Source: Candidula unifasciata (taxonomy: Eukaryota; Mollusca; Gastropoda; Stylommatophora; Geomitridae). From it: a stretch of 64,000 nucleotides of DNA. The stretch's first letter is position 1. Each line of letters begins with the position of its first letter. The stretch is taken from assembly GCA_905116865.2 (NCBI GenBank), contig CAJHNH020000845.1, positions 132,001-196,000 of the forward strand, in the 5' to 3' direction. The notes beneath the pieces are model-generated. The model searched no databases. It was not told the origin of the DNA and saw only the letters and a program-made list of their open reading frames with translations. Made by a program: the position numbers and the translations under genes. Shown here piece after piece: positions 47,377 through 59,934 of the stretch.

Positions 47377-48090
47377 AGACAGGGGGTTTTTGGTGCTGGC
47401 GGCTAACCTGGTGATGGCTGTGATGACAAACGCAAAGTCCCACACTGTCGCAGCTTCTTTTTCTTCTTCTTCCGCAGCGATAGTGGGCTCTTTCACTGGC
47501 AGAATAATTGCTCAACTGTCCGTTTTGCCTGGTGGCGTGTATTCTCCAGCCAAGCAAACAGCTTGTCGCCGTTTGATCTTTCTAACATCTACACATCTAC
47601 CTTTCACTCCACATAGCTATCTATTTTATCTAACCACATACCTATCTAACCATCTGCCTGCCTACCTACCCATTTCAAACAGTACTGTCAATATTTAGGT
47701 ATGGTTTACTCCTGCCATGCTTGTGTGTGTCTACTAAAGATAATAAGTCAAAAGGGCGTTCGTTCTCATGTACTTAGTATTCGTATTATGTTATTTCTAA
47801 ACAAACTTTGAATGTCGGAAACATAAATATAAATATAACCACAAGGACTAGGTGAAAGATGTGTGGTTGGAAGGACCTACTGTAAACGGGTGTGCCTGCC
47901 CAATCTGTTCACAGAAAATAAGTTATTTTGGTATATGTCTGGGTCTTGGTACTAAAGAGTCCTGTCAGTCCGTACGTAGCCTGTCCTTTCCAAAACCTTG
48001 CTCCCACAACAAACTTCCGGAAAACTTCTAGATCACAAACAAGATGTCCCGCGTCCGACTCACCTATCTGGAGATCATTCGCCACATCCT
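47377..48090. other. Unannotated intron stretch
   Basis: Contains a TTCTTCTTCTT run (47458) and CTATC/CTACC-rich pyrimidine stretch (47610-47670). No recognised gene or repeat. Confidence 0.4.
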
Positions 48091-48340
48091 GCACCCGTCA
48101 TCTCTTTGGCCTTCTTCTTCCTCTCTTCCAATGCATATACCCCTCCATTATTGTCCCCTCTAAACTTTTCTGACGTTCCGAGTGACCAAAATATTTCAAT
48201 TGTTTTCTTTTTTGGTGTTATGATTTCTTGGCAAGTTATGCAGAAGGTGGTTTGCCATTGCTTTCCTTCTGGGCTGTGACTGTACTAGTCGGTGGCCACA
48301 GCCATTGCCTCTACTGTTAAAAGCATCTGCCTATCGCCGC
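48090..48340 (-). mobile_element. Possible LINE relic
   Basis: The pattern of pyrimidine-rich text with GTTATGATTTCTTGGCAAG and GTGGTTTGCCATTGCTTTCC looks like reverse-oriented RTE debris, but no clean motif is readable. Confidence 0.25.
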
Positions 48341-49080
48341 AGAGTGCCCGACCATAACCAACAACAATCTGTCGGCTGCTCTTGCACTCCATCCACCACC
48401 TGCCACTCACACATAACAGACCTAGAGGCCGACCACGCACGCCATGGATAGAATAAATATACAAGACCGTAAATACCAGCACCTTCGTAGCACATATGAT
48501 GGCTAGTATCTGATGTCTGTTCAAAACGTCGTGACGCCGAAAGGCATAGGACTAGCAAGACGAAGAAGAAGAAGAGCTTTCTATTAATCGCATCCACCAC
48601 TACTGTACAGCAACAACTGCTGATTTGTTGTGTCCCGACCGAGCAGCTAGCGAAACTAGAAGATGGAAACAGCGATGAGACAGAACTGAAGAAACACACA
48701 CTAGCCTGCTGTTTTTAGACAAAGAACACTAGCCAACACGGACCAGAGCCAGGCCCGAGGGAATACTTGAAATACCAGCCACGTCAGCGCCTGTGACTTC
48801 GATGAGTGTGCTGCGAAACCGAGCTCAATGATACTTGGTTGAGTGGTGGCGGCGGTAGCAGGCAGCGGTCGACTATTTGTGCTAGCAGACGGTCGGCTAA
48901 CTGTATTTGTATCATCACGTTAGGTGCTCACCTGTCACACGGGGATGTTGCAGAACCACCTCAGCACTGTTGGCTGTTTCTGATACTACTAGACACTTTT
49001 TGACGTTCCGCAGTTTGCACTCCTCACTTGAAACCACCGTCGAAAAAACGCAAGGCTGTCTACTGCCAAATCGCTAGCGG
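48340..49080. other. Unannotated, relatively GC-rich stretch
   Basis: Between about 48720 and 49080 the sequence is less AT-rich and has several CpGs. Without an exon or promoter signature I leave it uncalled. Confidence 0.35.
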
Positions 49081-49084
49081 TGTG

Positions 49085-49195
49085 AAAGTACACCGACTAA
49101 TCCCCCCCCCCCCCATCCCTACAATAATATGGACAACCCTAGAACTCGCTACGAATTCTCGGAGCGCCCGATGGGGTGAAATAAAATTTTAAACA
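49085..49195. mobile_element. Family B fold-back MITE, right half
   Basis: ACACCGACTAATCCCCC ... TTCTCGGAGCGCCCGATGGG + GTGAAATAAAA matches the right arm of family B. Confidence 0.6.
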
Positions 49196-49254
49196 ACCGG
49201 CGTTGGTTCACTAGTGTTAAGAGAGGTAATTTTTTTAAAGACAAGGATGGACCT

Positions 49255-49345
49255 AAGAAGGGAGCGGCTGGCCGCTCTAATGCGGAAGACCCTGGGTTCG
49301 AATCCTTGGTGAGGGTATGGGTTTTCTTCTGCCGGGAGCCAAAAT
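49255..49345 (+). mobile_element. tRNA-like SINE head (third type)
   Basis: GGGAGCGGCTGGCCGCTCTA and CCCTGGGTTCGAATCCTTGG contain A-box-like and perfect B-box (GGTTCGAATCC) sequences; the body after TTTTCTTCTGCCGGGAGCC is repeat-like. It does not fold as a standard tRNA. Confidence 0.5.
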
Positions 49346-49959
49346 AAAATCCTAACCACCATAGGCCATGGCGACATCACCAGCCAAGCGGCCCTAAATT
49401 TTCAGGCTCAAAGATCGCCCTGGTCTAATCGCAAACATGGTGACTACACACAGTAACTGGCAAGGACCAACGGTTTGGAGATCAGATCAAACAAGTTTTC
49501 ATATATCAGTTACCTGCAATCAGGTCTCATTCTTTCATCACACACTGGCAAACACGACTCCAGAGTCTAAGGAACGGATAACTTTGATCATGACCACCGC
49601 CACCAGATTCGCATTTTACTCTGGATATATCCAGACAGTGGTTTTTCTAGGTTTCATGAGAAGAGCACACGATGGCCATCCTCCTCCTCCTCCCCCCCCC
49701 CCACTTTCTGAGCTTGTGGCAGTAGATGCCCTGTCTGTGACAAGCTTGGGCTACCGTCAAGCATGTCTGCAGATGGTCTGTGTTGTTCAAGGAGTATGCC
49801 GCTGTGTTTGTCCATTGTTCTGGTCATTTCATCAAGTTTTTGTCCATTGTTCTGGTCATTTCATCGAGTTATCACAGAATAAACTTCTCTTTAAAAAAAA
49901 GCAGACAAAAACAAAATACTGGCAGCATTACTTGTGTAGGATATTTACATGTCATATCC

Positions 49960-50130
49960 AACACCTTCTTTTCTCCCTGCACTTCTGTATCTCCTCCCAA
50001 CGGAGAAAAGGCCACAACCAACTCATGCCACCGAGTATTATTTCCTTTGCAATCGCACGCAGCTCATCCCATGTCTTCCCCATCGCTTCAACTTCAGTTT
50101 CTAGTTCCATTCTCAGTGGATGTGGTTTTA
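49960..50130 (-). mobile_element. LINE RT C-terminal fragment
   Basis: In reverse: ELETEVEAMGKTWDELRAIA then KEIILGGMSWLWPFSVGRR, parallel to the piece at 52890. Confidence 0.6.
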
Positions 50131-50934
50131 TTTTTATGTCTGTCTGAATTAGACCCTCCCTACAATAAAAACAAAATTTGATACCCCTAAAACAGAGTTA
50201 AATTTGATCCTGCCTCCAAGAAAATAAAATCGGATCCTGCCTACAATAAAGTTACATTTTATCCTCAGTCCAAACAAAGTGTCATCTGAACGAAAGCAAC
50301 CTCTCAGTGCTAACAGCAAATGAAACACCACAGCATCCACAACTTTATATAACACCCCCCCCCCTCTCCCCCACTGACCAAAATAATGACAGCATCACAC
50401 CTATCTCCAACAAAATAGATATTTTACTGGCTGCAGCGGCCACAGACACTACAAACTATTTCTCACTGCCCATAAATAATAAACATTATGCTTTTCTTAC
50501 AGACAACCTATCCAGTCCCTGGTGACTTCACCAACAGAAAGCTAGACTCGAACCACTTGCCACAAGTAGGGCCAGCCAGGAAGTCAACCATCTGAAGCAC
50601 TCAAGCCGCAGCTTGAGATAAAGCCTCACAAGTGAAGCAGGCCGGCTGCTCAGTTTCAGCCAGCCAGCCAACCCTCTATAAACGATACCGGCCGTGTGTT
50701 GAGTGGCGTGTTGGCGGAAATCATGAGAGGTTAGAAAACTGATCCACAGATGAAAGGGCCCGCGACCACATCACGTGAATAGGTAGAATGAGAGACTGAA
50801 TGAATCAGGAGCGTTATTCCCAAAGGGCCACAAATTTGGCACGCATGTCCGTCCCGGGTATTTCTAACAATTTACCACATCTTACGTTTGAACTTTCCAA
50901 GCATTCACTTTTCGCAAACTATGTTCTAACTTTC

Positions 50935-51240
50935 CAACCATTTATCTCTTATATTCAACCTTTCCAACCGTTTATCTCATCCTATTTTCAGTCTTTCCAA
51001 CCATAAATCTCTTATATTCAGCCTTTCCAACCACTTATCTAAATTCAGTCCTTCCAACCATGAATCTCTTATATTCTTTCTTTTCAACAATTTATCTCAT
51101 CTTATATTCAAAATTTCCAACCAGCCATTATCTCGTCTTATATTCAAAATTTCCAACCAGCCATTTATCTTGTATTATATTCAGTATTTCCAACCATTTA
51201 TCTTGTCTTATATTCAACCTTTCCAACCATTTATCTCACC
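50935..51240. repeat. 29-36 bp minisatellite
   Basis: Units TTTCCAACCATTTATCTCAT + CTTATATTCAACC end exactly where the LINE piece starts. Confidence 0.9.
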
Positions 51241-51273
51241 TGGAGATGGCTGAAAATGTGAAAAAAAGATAAG

Positions 51274-52370
51274 GTGGAGGTTTTCAAGCGCTGTGCTGCA
51301 CAGGCCAAAAGAGCAAAGTGGGAAACTTTTGTGAATGACATGGGAGGCGATAAAACATTGAGGAAATTCTGGAAACTGCAAAGGCAGATGCAAAGAAAAG
51401 ATCGGCCTATGACAGTCGGGACAATTTGTAGAGACGATGGTGTGCGTGTGACAACAGACAAGGAGAAAGGGGAGGCTTTTCTCCATAGGTTTATAGCTCA
51501 GACAGATCATAATGATGCAGACATCAGGGATGAGGTTAGAAAGGAGTTAGCTGGCACCTTGAAGAATATGCATTATGAAGACATGATACAAGTGGAAGTT
51601 ATCAAACAAATTTTGAAAAAAGCAAAAGACACTGCACCAGGGCCTGATGATGTCAGGTATGGTCACATGAAGGCTTTGAGCGATGTAGACCTGGCAGAGA
51701 TGGCCGACTGTTTTAACCAGAGTATTAAGACAGCATCAGTACCGCAAGACTGGGTGCACAGCTATCTAATACCACTACTAAAACCTTTTAAAGATCATTC
51801 TAAGCTTAGTGGCTTTAGAATCATCACCTTACAAAACACATTTGGGAAGGTCTTGGAGAAGATAGTTGCTGTAAAGCTGCAAGAATTTTTGGAAAGGGGG
51901 AAGCTTCTCCCAAGAGGTCTGGGAAGTTACAGGCCAGGAAAGGACACTTGGGCAAATGCGGCCACTTTTGCTTTTGACGTCTATGAAGGGTTCCAGAACA
52001 GACAGGAAACTATGGCGGTAGGACTAGATCTCGAGGATGCTTATAACAGAGTGAGATACGACATCTTAATGACTGCACTGAGGGAGAAGGAGGTCAATCC
52101 ATGGCTGGTGAATTGGGTTGCAGCTGTCCTGTATTCACGTCGGGTTGCTCTCTGACTCGGCTCATAGACCTCTGAACCATGCACTTTGGCCCCAGGACTG
52201 CCACAGGGATCCGCCATCTTGCCTGTGCTCTTCAACGTGTATACGAGCAAGATTGCAAGCCTAGAAGCACCAGGACTTGGAAGGATACTGACTTTTGCGG
52301 ATGATATACTTGCATATAGGAAGGGGGAAGAGAGGGACCAAACAGCAACACTTTAGTTGCTCCCAGAGTT
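51274..52370 (+). pseudogene. LINE reverse transcriptase relic
   Basis: Encodes the RT motifs in order: APGPDDVRYGHMK, SYLIPLLKPFKDHSKLSGFR then IITL, LPRGLGSYRPGKDTWAN, motif A VGLDLEDAYNRV, and, after a stop and frameshift at about 52155-52185, motif B LPQGSAILPVLFNVYTSKI and motif C LTFADDILAY. One polymerase Asp (motif A) and the FADD pair are present. It stops at 52350 and has no endonuclease or RNase H. It fits I/jockey-like non-LTR elements and may be the RT of the family whose RNase H lies at 15684. Confidence 0.9.
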
Positions 52371-52887
52371 AGTTTAATATCCTCGACAGAACACTGCAGA
52401 ACCAACCCCAGATTTATTTTTGGTGATTTGTGATTTTAACAGATACTTTTTATGCATAGTATTCTGACATTGCTTCTGCATGGTCGGCTCTCAAACCCAA
52501 CGCAAGGCAGTCTGCTTCTGAATCGCCTGCAGCTGGGATCGAAACTAGCACCTCGGCATTATAAAGCATGCTCGCAACAGCCAAGCCACGAATAATTATC
52601 ATTTAAATCCTTGTTACTAACCATTTCAATGGCAAAAAAGACTATTTTTAAGCTGAGGTTTTTCTTGTGTGTGAATGTCGTAGACCCCATAATTTGTTCC
52701 CCCCCCCCCTCCGACTTTCAAATGGGAAAGACTGCATTATATCGCTCAGTTCCAGGTTCTATTTATACAAATTTAAAAAGCAAATAGACAATGTTATTGA
52801 TGGGCACTCACAGAAAGAAGGACACACTAGACAACATAAAAGATTTTATGATGTCTAGCGTCTTTCTATCTTTTTACCTTTTTCTAT

Positions 52888-53020
52888 CCCCCAATGGAGC
52901 ATAGGCCCTCAACCACCTCATGCCAAGTCGTTCTATCCTTCACTATTACATGGAGCTCTCCCCATGTCCTCCCCATCTTTCTAATTTCATTATCCAGCTC
53001 TCTTCTCCATGCGTTTTTTT
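52888..53020 (-). mobile_element. LINE RT C-terminal fragment
   Basis: In reverse: AWRRELDNEIRKMGRTWGEL then HVIVKDRTTWHEVVEGLCSI GG-stop. The true C-terminus is readable. The LINE ends at 18870 and 10300 are of the same kind. Confidence 0.7.
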
Positions 53021-53499
53021 TTTGCCTTCCTTTATTCCAACGACGCTAAGACATTCTAGTTATGCTGTTTTTCTGTTTTCTTCAAGTGTGTCCTATCCAT
53101 TGCCAGTGACTTTTCCTCACCTCTTTGCACACGGTTCTATAAGTGCCGATCAATATATTGTCTGTTTATTATATATCAAGTTTTTACAGTCTCAAGGGAT
53201 CTCCCTGTTTATGTGTGTTACAGGTTCTAATTACATCATACAATATTCTTCAGCATTATTTAAAGGCTATGCCCAAACTGGCACTTTAAATCATTCTTTG
53301 GCATGTCATTTTATTTTCACAAATCCTGGCCAGGCCTGTCCTATGCAGAGGAATAACTTCAGCACTGGCCTCATTGGCTGTGACTGGCAAGCTTTTCTAA
53401 AACACAATACAATACCATCTTCTGGAAAGATGAAAAGGCGCCGGCACACCCAAACACAGAGTAATAACTTAGGAGTATTTTCTTTAATTTTTATTTTCA

Positions 53500-53705
53500 C
53501 AATTATCGGCTGTAAACTCGGGAGGAAATTTATAGCTGTTTGTCAAATTCTGAACTTTGAGATCTTTTTCCAGAATCTCTGTGTTGTCGCATGCAGACCT
53601 TTGGTTCCTCGCCTCTCAAGCAAATGGTGCACTCCAACTTCAAAGTCGGCTTGTACCTGCTTGTTAGGGACACGGTGGGTCCATTATGGTTCACCCCCAA
53701 AGAGA
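53500..53705 (+). repeat. Family A dispersed repeat, plus copy (diverged)
   Basis: ATCGGCTGTAAACTCGGGAG + GAAATTTATAGCTG through GGTTCCTCGCCTCTCAAGCA to GTTAGGGACACGGTGGGTCC. Confidence 0.75.
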
Positions 53706-53824
53706 ATTGTTACTATTAATGCAAAGTTTCTTAATCTTCTTCTTTGCTCCAGTGTAATGTCCAGGTTCTTCCATTGGGACTCTGGCTTTGCCAGGGCCGG
53801 AGTTTTGCTGCCTTATTTGTGGGG

Positions 53825-53970
53825 AGCTGGTTGTTCCTTGCCATCGTGGTAGATGAGCTCTGACTTCAAAGGTAGTCGACTCCTACGACATGTTTGTTGG
53901 GGAGGCAGTGGGGTCTATTCTGGTTTCCCCACAATGGGGCTGTGGAACCAACATAGGGAAATTTTTACTA
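53825..53970 (+). repeat. Family A dispersed repeat, 3' half
   Basis: GCTCTGACTTCAAAGGTAGT + CGACTCCTACGACATGTTTG + TTGGGGAGGCAGTGGGGTCT to AATGGGGCTGTGGAACCAAC. Confidence 0.8.
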
Positions 53971-54067
53971 TCAAAAAGACAGTTTTCAAACGAGCCACAA
54001 ATGCAAGAAGATCTACTTAACAGCACAAGCCAAAAGAGAAAGCTGAGCAACAACAAACACATCCTTA

Positions 54068-54283
<216 letters not shown>

Positions 54284-54429
54284 TCAACAGTAGAAAATGC
54301 TTCCTATTCAATAGTAAATTTTATGTGACACGACTGGGAAAAGTAAAAAGTTGAATGCAGCAACCTGTCCTCTGCATAAAAAAAATTAATAAATAGTTCC
54401 TAAAGAATATACACACTAAATAAATAAAC

Positions 54430-54620
54430 ACCCTTCTCTTTCACGTTCAGCTGCTGTAAACTCTGGCAGAAGTTCTTGGTAGCTGACCCATTTGTGGACT
54501 TTGGTCTTGTTCCATGATTTAAGCCTTGTATACACATCCGTTTTACTGATCTGGTTTATGTGTGTGCAGTGTTGGTCCCTCACCTTTCAGGCAGATGTAC
54601 TTATTTCAGCCGACACATCC
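54430..54620 (+). repeat. Family A dispersed repeat, 5' half
   Basis: CTCTTTCACGTTCAGCTGCT + GTAAACTCTGGCAGAAGTTC to TTTTACTGATCTGG and CACCTTTCAGGCAGATGTAC. Confidence 0.82.
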
Positions 54621-54808
54621 AACTTCTGGCATTTGTTATTGGGGTTACGTAAGTCTTCCAAGACAGTTTCATGGGACATCTGTACCCACACATGTGTGGT
54701 GACTGTCATCCACTGATCCACATGAGTTCTGCCTAAAGAACCCCATCAAGGGCAGCCACAGACAGACTGGTCAATCCTCACAGGAATGCTGAGGCAGAGC
54801 AGGGGCAT

Positions 54809-54837
54809 CTTCCCCCCCCCCCCCCCCCCCCCCCCCA
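54809..54837. repeat. C run (about 28)
   Basis: Homopolymer between exons 2 and 3. Confidence 0.95.
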
Positions 54838-55049
54838 CCAAGGAGGCTAAAATTACTGCAGACCCGATACATGAAGCTCTGGTACTGTGCTGATCCAAGG
54901 GATCGCCACGTCCTGCACATGGCTGCTTAACATCACATCCATATATGAAACCTTCCACTCAACACGGGGTTCCTTTCCCATGATATCCCCGTAGCACTTC
55001 AACTTGATTCAAGGCTGCAGTGATACAATCTCAGTAACAATCTAGTGCA

Positions 55050-55345
55050 GCTTCTTCTTCTATGCGTTCACCAGCTGTCAACTCTGGTGGAAAGTTCTGG
55101 TTGTTCGTCCACTTCTGGACTGCAGGCCTGTTCCAGAACCTGAGTGTTACGTGTGCATCTGTTTGACAGATCTGATTCACCTGAATGCAGACTGTTGGTT
55201 CTGTGTCTCTCAAGCAGACACTCTGACTTCAAAGAAAGCGCCCCAATTAGTCGACTCTTACGACATGCTTTTGGTAGGCAGTAGGTCAGTTCTTGTTTTG
55301 CCCACAATAGGGCCCCGTAACCAACACGGGGAATCAGTTAAAAAG
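55050..55345 (+). repeat. Family A dispersed repeat, plus copy, full length
   Basis: CTTCTTCTTCTATGCGTTCA + CCAGCTGTCAACTCTGGTGG to CCCCAATTAGTCGACTCTTA and AGGGCCCCGTAACCAACACG. Confidence 0.9.
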
Positions 55346-55959
55346 GGAGCTGGTACTAAAATTTCATGTGTTATTTGGGCCCACAAAGAAATCATATTAG
55401 TGTTACCTTTCCTTTGCAGTTAACAAAGCAGATGAAGGGAAAGATCAGCATGAATGAGAATCACTTGGTCTCTAAAATACTGCCCAGGCTTTGTGCTACA
55501 GAGAGGAGAGAAACACTATCCCTGGACTGGGCATCAACAAAGCCTGAGATTCCCATGACACCCCAAAGCAAAATGTGACATTATTATCTGGAAAGACAGA
55601 AAAGTGCCAACAAAGGAAAGCAGGGAGGAGCAACACTGTGACTAATCAAACCTCATCCAAAAGGTGACAAGAGGGTTGGTGTAAAATACCTAATACAGTA
55701 GGATTAGTTGAGAGCCCTCCAAGGTGAGGTGGTCAAACCATGGATTCATTTCCCGGCTCACGAGTGCACATTTGTATAGGGTACACCTGGGAATCATCCC
55801 TGCAGCTACATTGCTCCTGTGACAAACTGGGCAGACAGCTAGCCGTTCTGCTGACAGATGAAGCCATAAAGGATAAACTCTGATGCAATGAAGCTGATCC
55901 TTTAACTTTAAATTTATCCAGTAGAAATTGACATCCAATTGACCAGGAACAACTACAGG

Positions 55960-56552
<593 letters not shown>

Positions 56553-56684
56553 CTACATCACAAATAGAATATCAACAACTGCAGCAACCAGGATCTTTGT
56601 ACACTTCTATTTAGTTAGGTTTTGTTCATTTTTCTGGTTTAAAAAAAAATTGTTTGCTGGATATTTATTAAATCAGTTATAAAA

Positions 56685-56770
56685 TCTCTCCAAGTGTGGG
56701 TTCCAGGTCCCCATTGGAGGTGGAGGAGACATAAGCCCAATGCCCCCTAACAGACATGCCAAACAACATT
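56685..56770 (-). repeat. Family A dispersed repeat, 3' end, minus copy
   Basis: GTGTGGGTTCCAGGTCCCCA + TTGGAGG and GCCCCCTAACAGACATGCC are the reverse of the family 3' end. Confidence 0.6.
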
Positions 56771-57071
56771 ATTTAGAGGTTTGCTGAAGGTAAGTTATCA
56801 TTACCTAGCTCTAAACAACAACATTAAATGACAACCAATCTTTTCAGGGGAACATCAGAAGATGATACAAATTCACAAACTAACTCGGGATAATAACCGC
56901 TTAGTCTGATATATAAGTCAGGGATCATTTGTAGGATCATTTAAGGAGTCAGGCATTTCAAGCTTTCCTTCTCCAGGACAATTCCTGGTACACATTTTTG
57001 GCTGACTGACCTTTAAGCGTGGGTCCATTATAAAATCTGCTTCAAAGCAGACCAGAACCCCAAACACCTAT

Positions 57072-57330
57072 CCATTGGCAGCTGCCGTGGTGTAGCAGCT
57101 AGACTTGGGCCCTTCGACTAAGTTTACCCAGAGGCCAAATTATTGAAAAATGGGCATGGTCGCGGGCTAGACCCCAGTCCCCACAATACAACTTGTAGTG
57201 ATCTGCAAGCTACTTGCTAGACCCTGGGCTAGATGCTCACCAGCTGATTCAAAGATCATGGTCCAGGTAATGGCAGAGCTGGAGCTCCCAGGCCTTAAAT
57301 GGGTACAAGATTAAATCCTAGGAAATCCAA
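57072..57330 (+). mobile_element. SINE head interrupted by a MITE
   Basis: GCTGCCGTGGTGTAGCAGCT + AGA is the family S head. The SINE resumes at 57233 with GCTAGATGCTCACCAGCTGA. Between them (about 57109-57231) is TTGGGCCCTTCGACTAAGTT ... CTACTTGCTAGACCCTG, a diverged member of the CAGGGCTGTTCAACT element family. Flanking octamers AGCTAGAC and GGCTAGAT match at six of eight. Confidence 0.7.
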
Positions 57331-57478
57331 TATTATGGGGGTGGGGGAGTTAGGTTTCGGGTTAGTCGGTGTTCATTTCACACCCTAACACCCTTAAACT
57401 ACTGGACTTTCCCTGAAACTCCCCCCTAAATTTCGGAGTCCCCGAGATGAAGGTGAAATAAAAGAAAAGACCCAAATC
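57330..57478. mobile_element. Family B fold-back MITE
   Basis: GGGTTAGTCGGTGTTCATTT + CACACCCTAACACCC and GGAGTCCCCGAGATGAAGGT + GAAATAAAAGAAAAG match the right side of family B. Confidence 0.7.
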
Positions 57479-57684
57479 ACGCTAGGGCTTACTTTCAGGT
57501 TTACAGTTACATTCTCTGCTTCTCTTATGGACACCTCTCGCACACAAACCAACGTACAGGGTATGACATAAGCTTCCATACACAGGAAAAATAAAGATAT
57601 CACCATTACTATCACAATCATAACTCGTGCTGTGCTTGTACACCTTCAAAAGTGGAAGGCGCACTGAGATGTAACCAGCCATTT

Positions 57685-57815
57685 TTCTCTGGATATTTCA
57701 TGTTTGCATTACTAATGAGGTTAGATACTGAACATATGAGATGTTGTAACCAGTCATCTTTCTCCGGATATTTCATGTTTGCATTACTAATGAGGTTAGA
57801 CACTGAACATAAATA
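57685..57815. repeat. Two-copy 77-bp tandem repeat
   Basis: GGATATTTCATGTTTGCATT + ACTAATGAGGTTAGATACTG + AACAT occurs at 57693 and 57770. Confidence 0.9.
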
Positions 57816-58620
57816 ATGTACTTTAGTGTGGATGAATTGGGTTAAGGACGAACGAGTTACACCTTTAAATGCAAGGCAAGTGAGCAGATTGACGGGTGCA
57901 TGTCAAATTTAATCAATCATGAATTAGGTGAGTGAATGTCAGAGAAACGCGGGGTAATGAAAGGTTACTTAATTCAAAGAATGATCGAGAAGTATAGGTC
58001 TTGTTTTGGGTTCTAGGAACTGTGTGTGTGTGTGTCACGAGGATGAATGAATCAAATGGATTCCTGAACCAGTAAGTTGATAAAACCTGGCTACTGTTTA
58101 GTTTGACAATTCTGGTCAAAGCTGGACGTGTTGTGTTTATTCAGCGTGGAAGATTGTCGTTGTCAAGATATCGCCGTTGGACTGCTCACGTGTATTTTCT
58201 TTTTGAAGGTAGGTATTCATCGATATTTACATTTTGCGATCAGTTGTCGAGCTGCGGTCCCTTGACCGTCACCTCAGTGAGCACTGGCTCAAAGGCAGCT
58301 GTGTGATATCAGCATCAGCTGTGCATTCATCTTGTCCATTGATTTAGCTTTCTGAAGCATGAGTTGGTGTGCACTGGAGAAGACTGCAGATGACTACAGC
58401 CAAGAGACTGACTTAAAGAGTCATTGCAGAAATGGGTGCTCATCCAACCGAAAGAATCCAAAGGCAATAAAAACTACTGGAGGTTAGCCAACCGTTCAAG
58501 TTTTGGGTTTTCAGAACGATAGTAGTTGTGTCATATCATTATCATCACGTAACAGGCTCTTTGTAGAACGTCGTTCTCACCACTGTCTGCCTGTGGGGAC
58601 GGAAGGGGGGGGGGGAGGAC
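57816..58620. other. Unannotated intron stretch
   Basis: Between exons 1 and 2. No repeat or coding signal recognised; a GTGTGTGTG run lies at 58022. Confidence 0.45.
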
Positions 58621-58629
58621 CCTGGTCTC

Positions 58630-59235
58630 TTGCCAGCTCTTTTCACCTTGTGCACTTTTATATTTAAGGAGTCACATATCTTGTGCCAATCTTCGTGTTG
58701 GTCGGCCCTGCCACTCCTTCCTGGTACCATGCATTCTGCTATTACCGTTTCCAGTCAGCAATGGTGCTTGACAAGACTAAAAATATTTCAGCTTCCGAGA
58801 CAAGATGCTGTTTATCAGCCAATCTTGCTTAATGTTCAGATCTTTTCAAGTGTCAGTATTTCATTTCTTTGTCCATGGTACTTTTAGGAATCCTTCTTTA
58901 GAATTTTTCCTCAAAAGCCCCTATTTTCTTTCATAAGGACTAGGAGACAGTCCACAACTCACATCTGTATTTGGCTAGAGGGATACATGCTCTCAAAATT
59001 TTAATTTTTGTTGCTGGTGCTTGACCACAGACTTTTAAGGCTGTTTTACCTTTGCATTGCTGTGGCATGTACAGCATATAAAATACATTTGAAAGTTTAA
59101 CAAGAAACATTTTAGCTTTTTCCATTGTACAGAAACATACGACATCCTGCAACGTCACAGTAACGGTGAACTGCCATAGTGTCTTCCTAACACACAGTCT
59201 CTTTGTCTGTATCAAGCTGCACATCTCCTAGGAAC
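58630..59235 (-). mobile_element. Degraded LINE relic
   Basis: In reverse: short stretches such as TETVIAECMVPGRSGRADQH and MRILRACIPLAKYRCELWTV resemble RTE-like RT text. Frame is poor. Confidence 0.4.
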
Positions 59236-59399
59236 AAACTTCCCCAGCACTTGAGCTCAAGGGCCACTATGTAGATTCCCCCCCCCCCCCCCAGAGCTGA
59301 CATCCCTGTTAAGTGGAGCTGGTTATCTACACAGCTGCAGGATTGAACTATGCAACAACTATCAATTTAATCTGACCAAAATCGACGGACTCCAGTAAG

Positions 59400-59570
59400 T
59401 TATGAAGTAAGAACCGAGATAACGGAACTCAGAACATTTCCATAAGTGCCCCATCTCCATCTTCAGCAGCAATTGCAAAGTTCCAACTTCAATGGTGCCT
59501 GTAACAGTCTGTTTGTGTGTCCCATCCCATCCCCGGAGTGTTGAGCATCGATCAGATCCCCTGGTCACTC
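59400..59570 (-). mobile_element. LINE 3' fragment
   Basis: In reverse: GTHKQTVTGTIEVGTLQLLL then KMEMGHLWKCSEF, matching the TGTIS.GTL...EHLW.CPEC tail at 15684 and 46190. This is the only minus-strand copy of this tail that I found. Confidence 0.65.
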
Positions 59571-59934
59571 CTTGCTGCAATAAATTAAGTAAATAATACC
59601 CTCCCCTTTTTTTACAATTAGCGCACTGGACACATGGTGGTGCTAAGTATATTTTTGCACAGATTCGATTAAAAATAGGATCAACAGGCACCTTTACTCC
59701 CTGGCACATTTCCGAGAACTCTCTTCTTTCGTGTGATTTTAGTTTACGGCTTATTTGCGTTACAGCATAACTGCGATATTTTCACATCTGCTGACTGTAT
59801 GTAAGCTTCGTGGAGTGTTCATCTTTGTCTCATGCCCCCACACCCCCAATTCACCAGTGGTCCATGATTCTCTGTAATATATTCTCACAGCTCTTAGGCT
59901 TTCCATTTCCTTTTGTCAACTAACTGTTACCAGA

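Noticed and set aside
48720..49080. Possible internal promoter or alternative first exon of HIPK
   Set aside because: Only a mild rise in GC and CpG; no exon with HIPK frame or donor could be defined.
49255..49345. Possible tRNA gene
   Set aside because: A good B box is present but the arms do not pair into a cloverleaf; it fits a SINE head better.
49437..50147. 236-codon plus-strand open frame
   Set aside because: Its end is antisense to the LINE fragment at 49960-50130 and it spans homopolymers; no similarity recognised.
52920..53852. 310-codon plus-strand open frame
   Set aside because: It runs antisense over a LINE RT end (52888-53020) and through a family A repeat. No domain, no conserved blocks, Ser/Phe-rich antisense composition.
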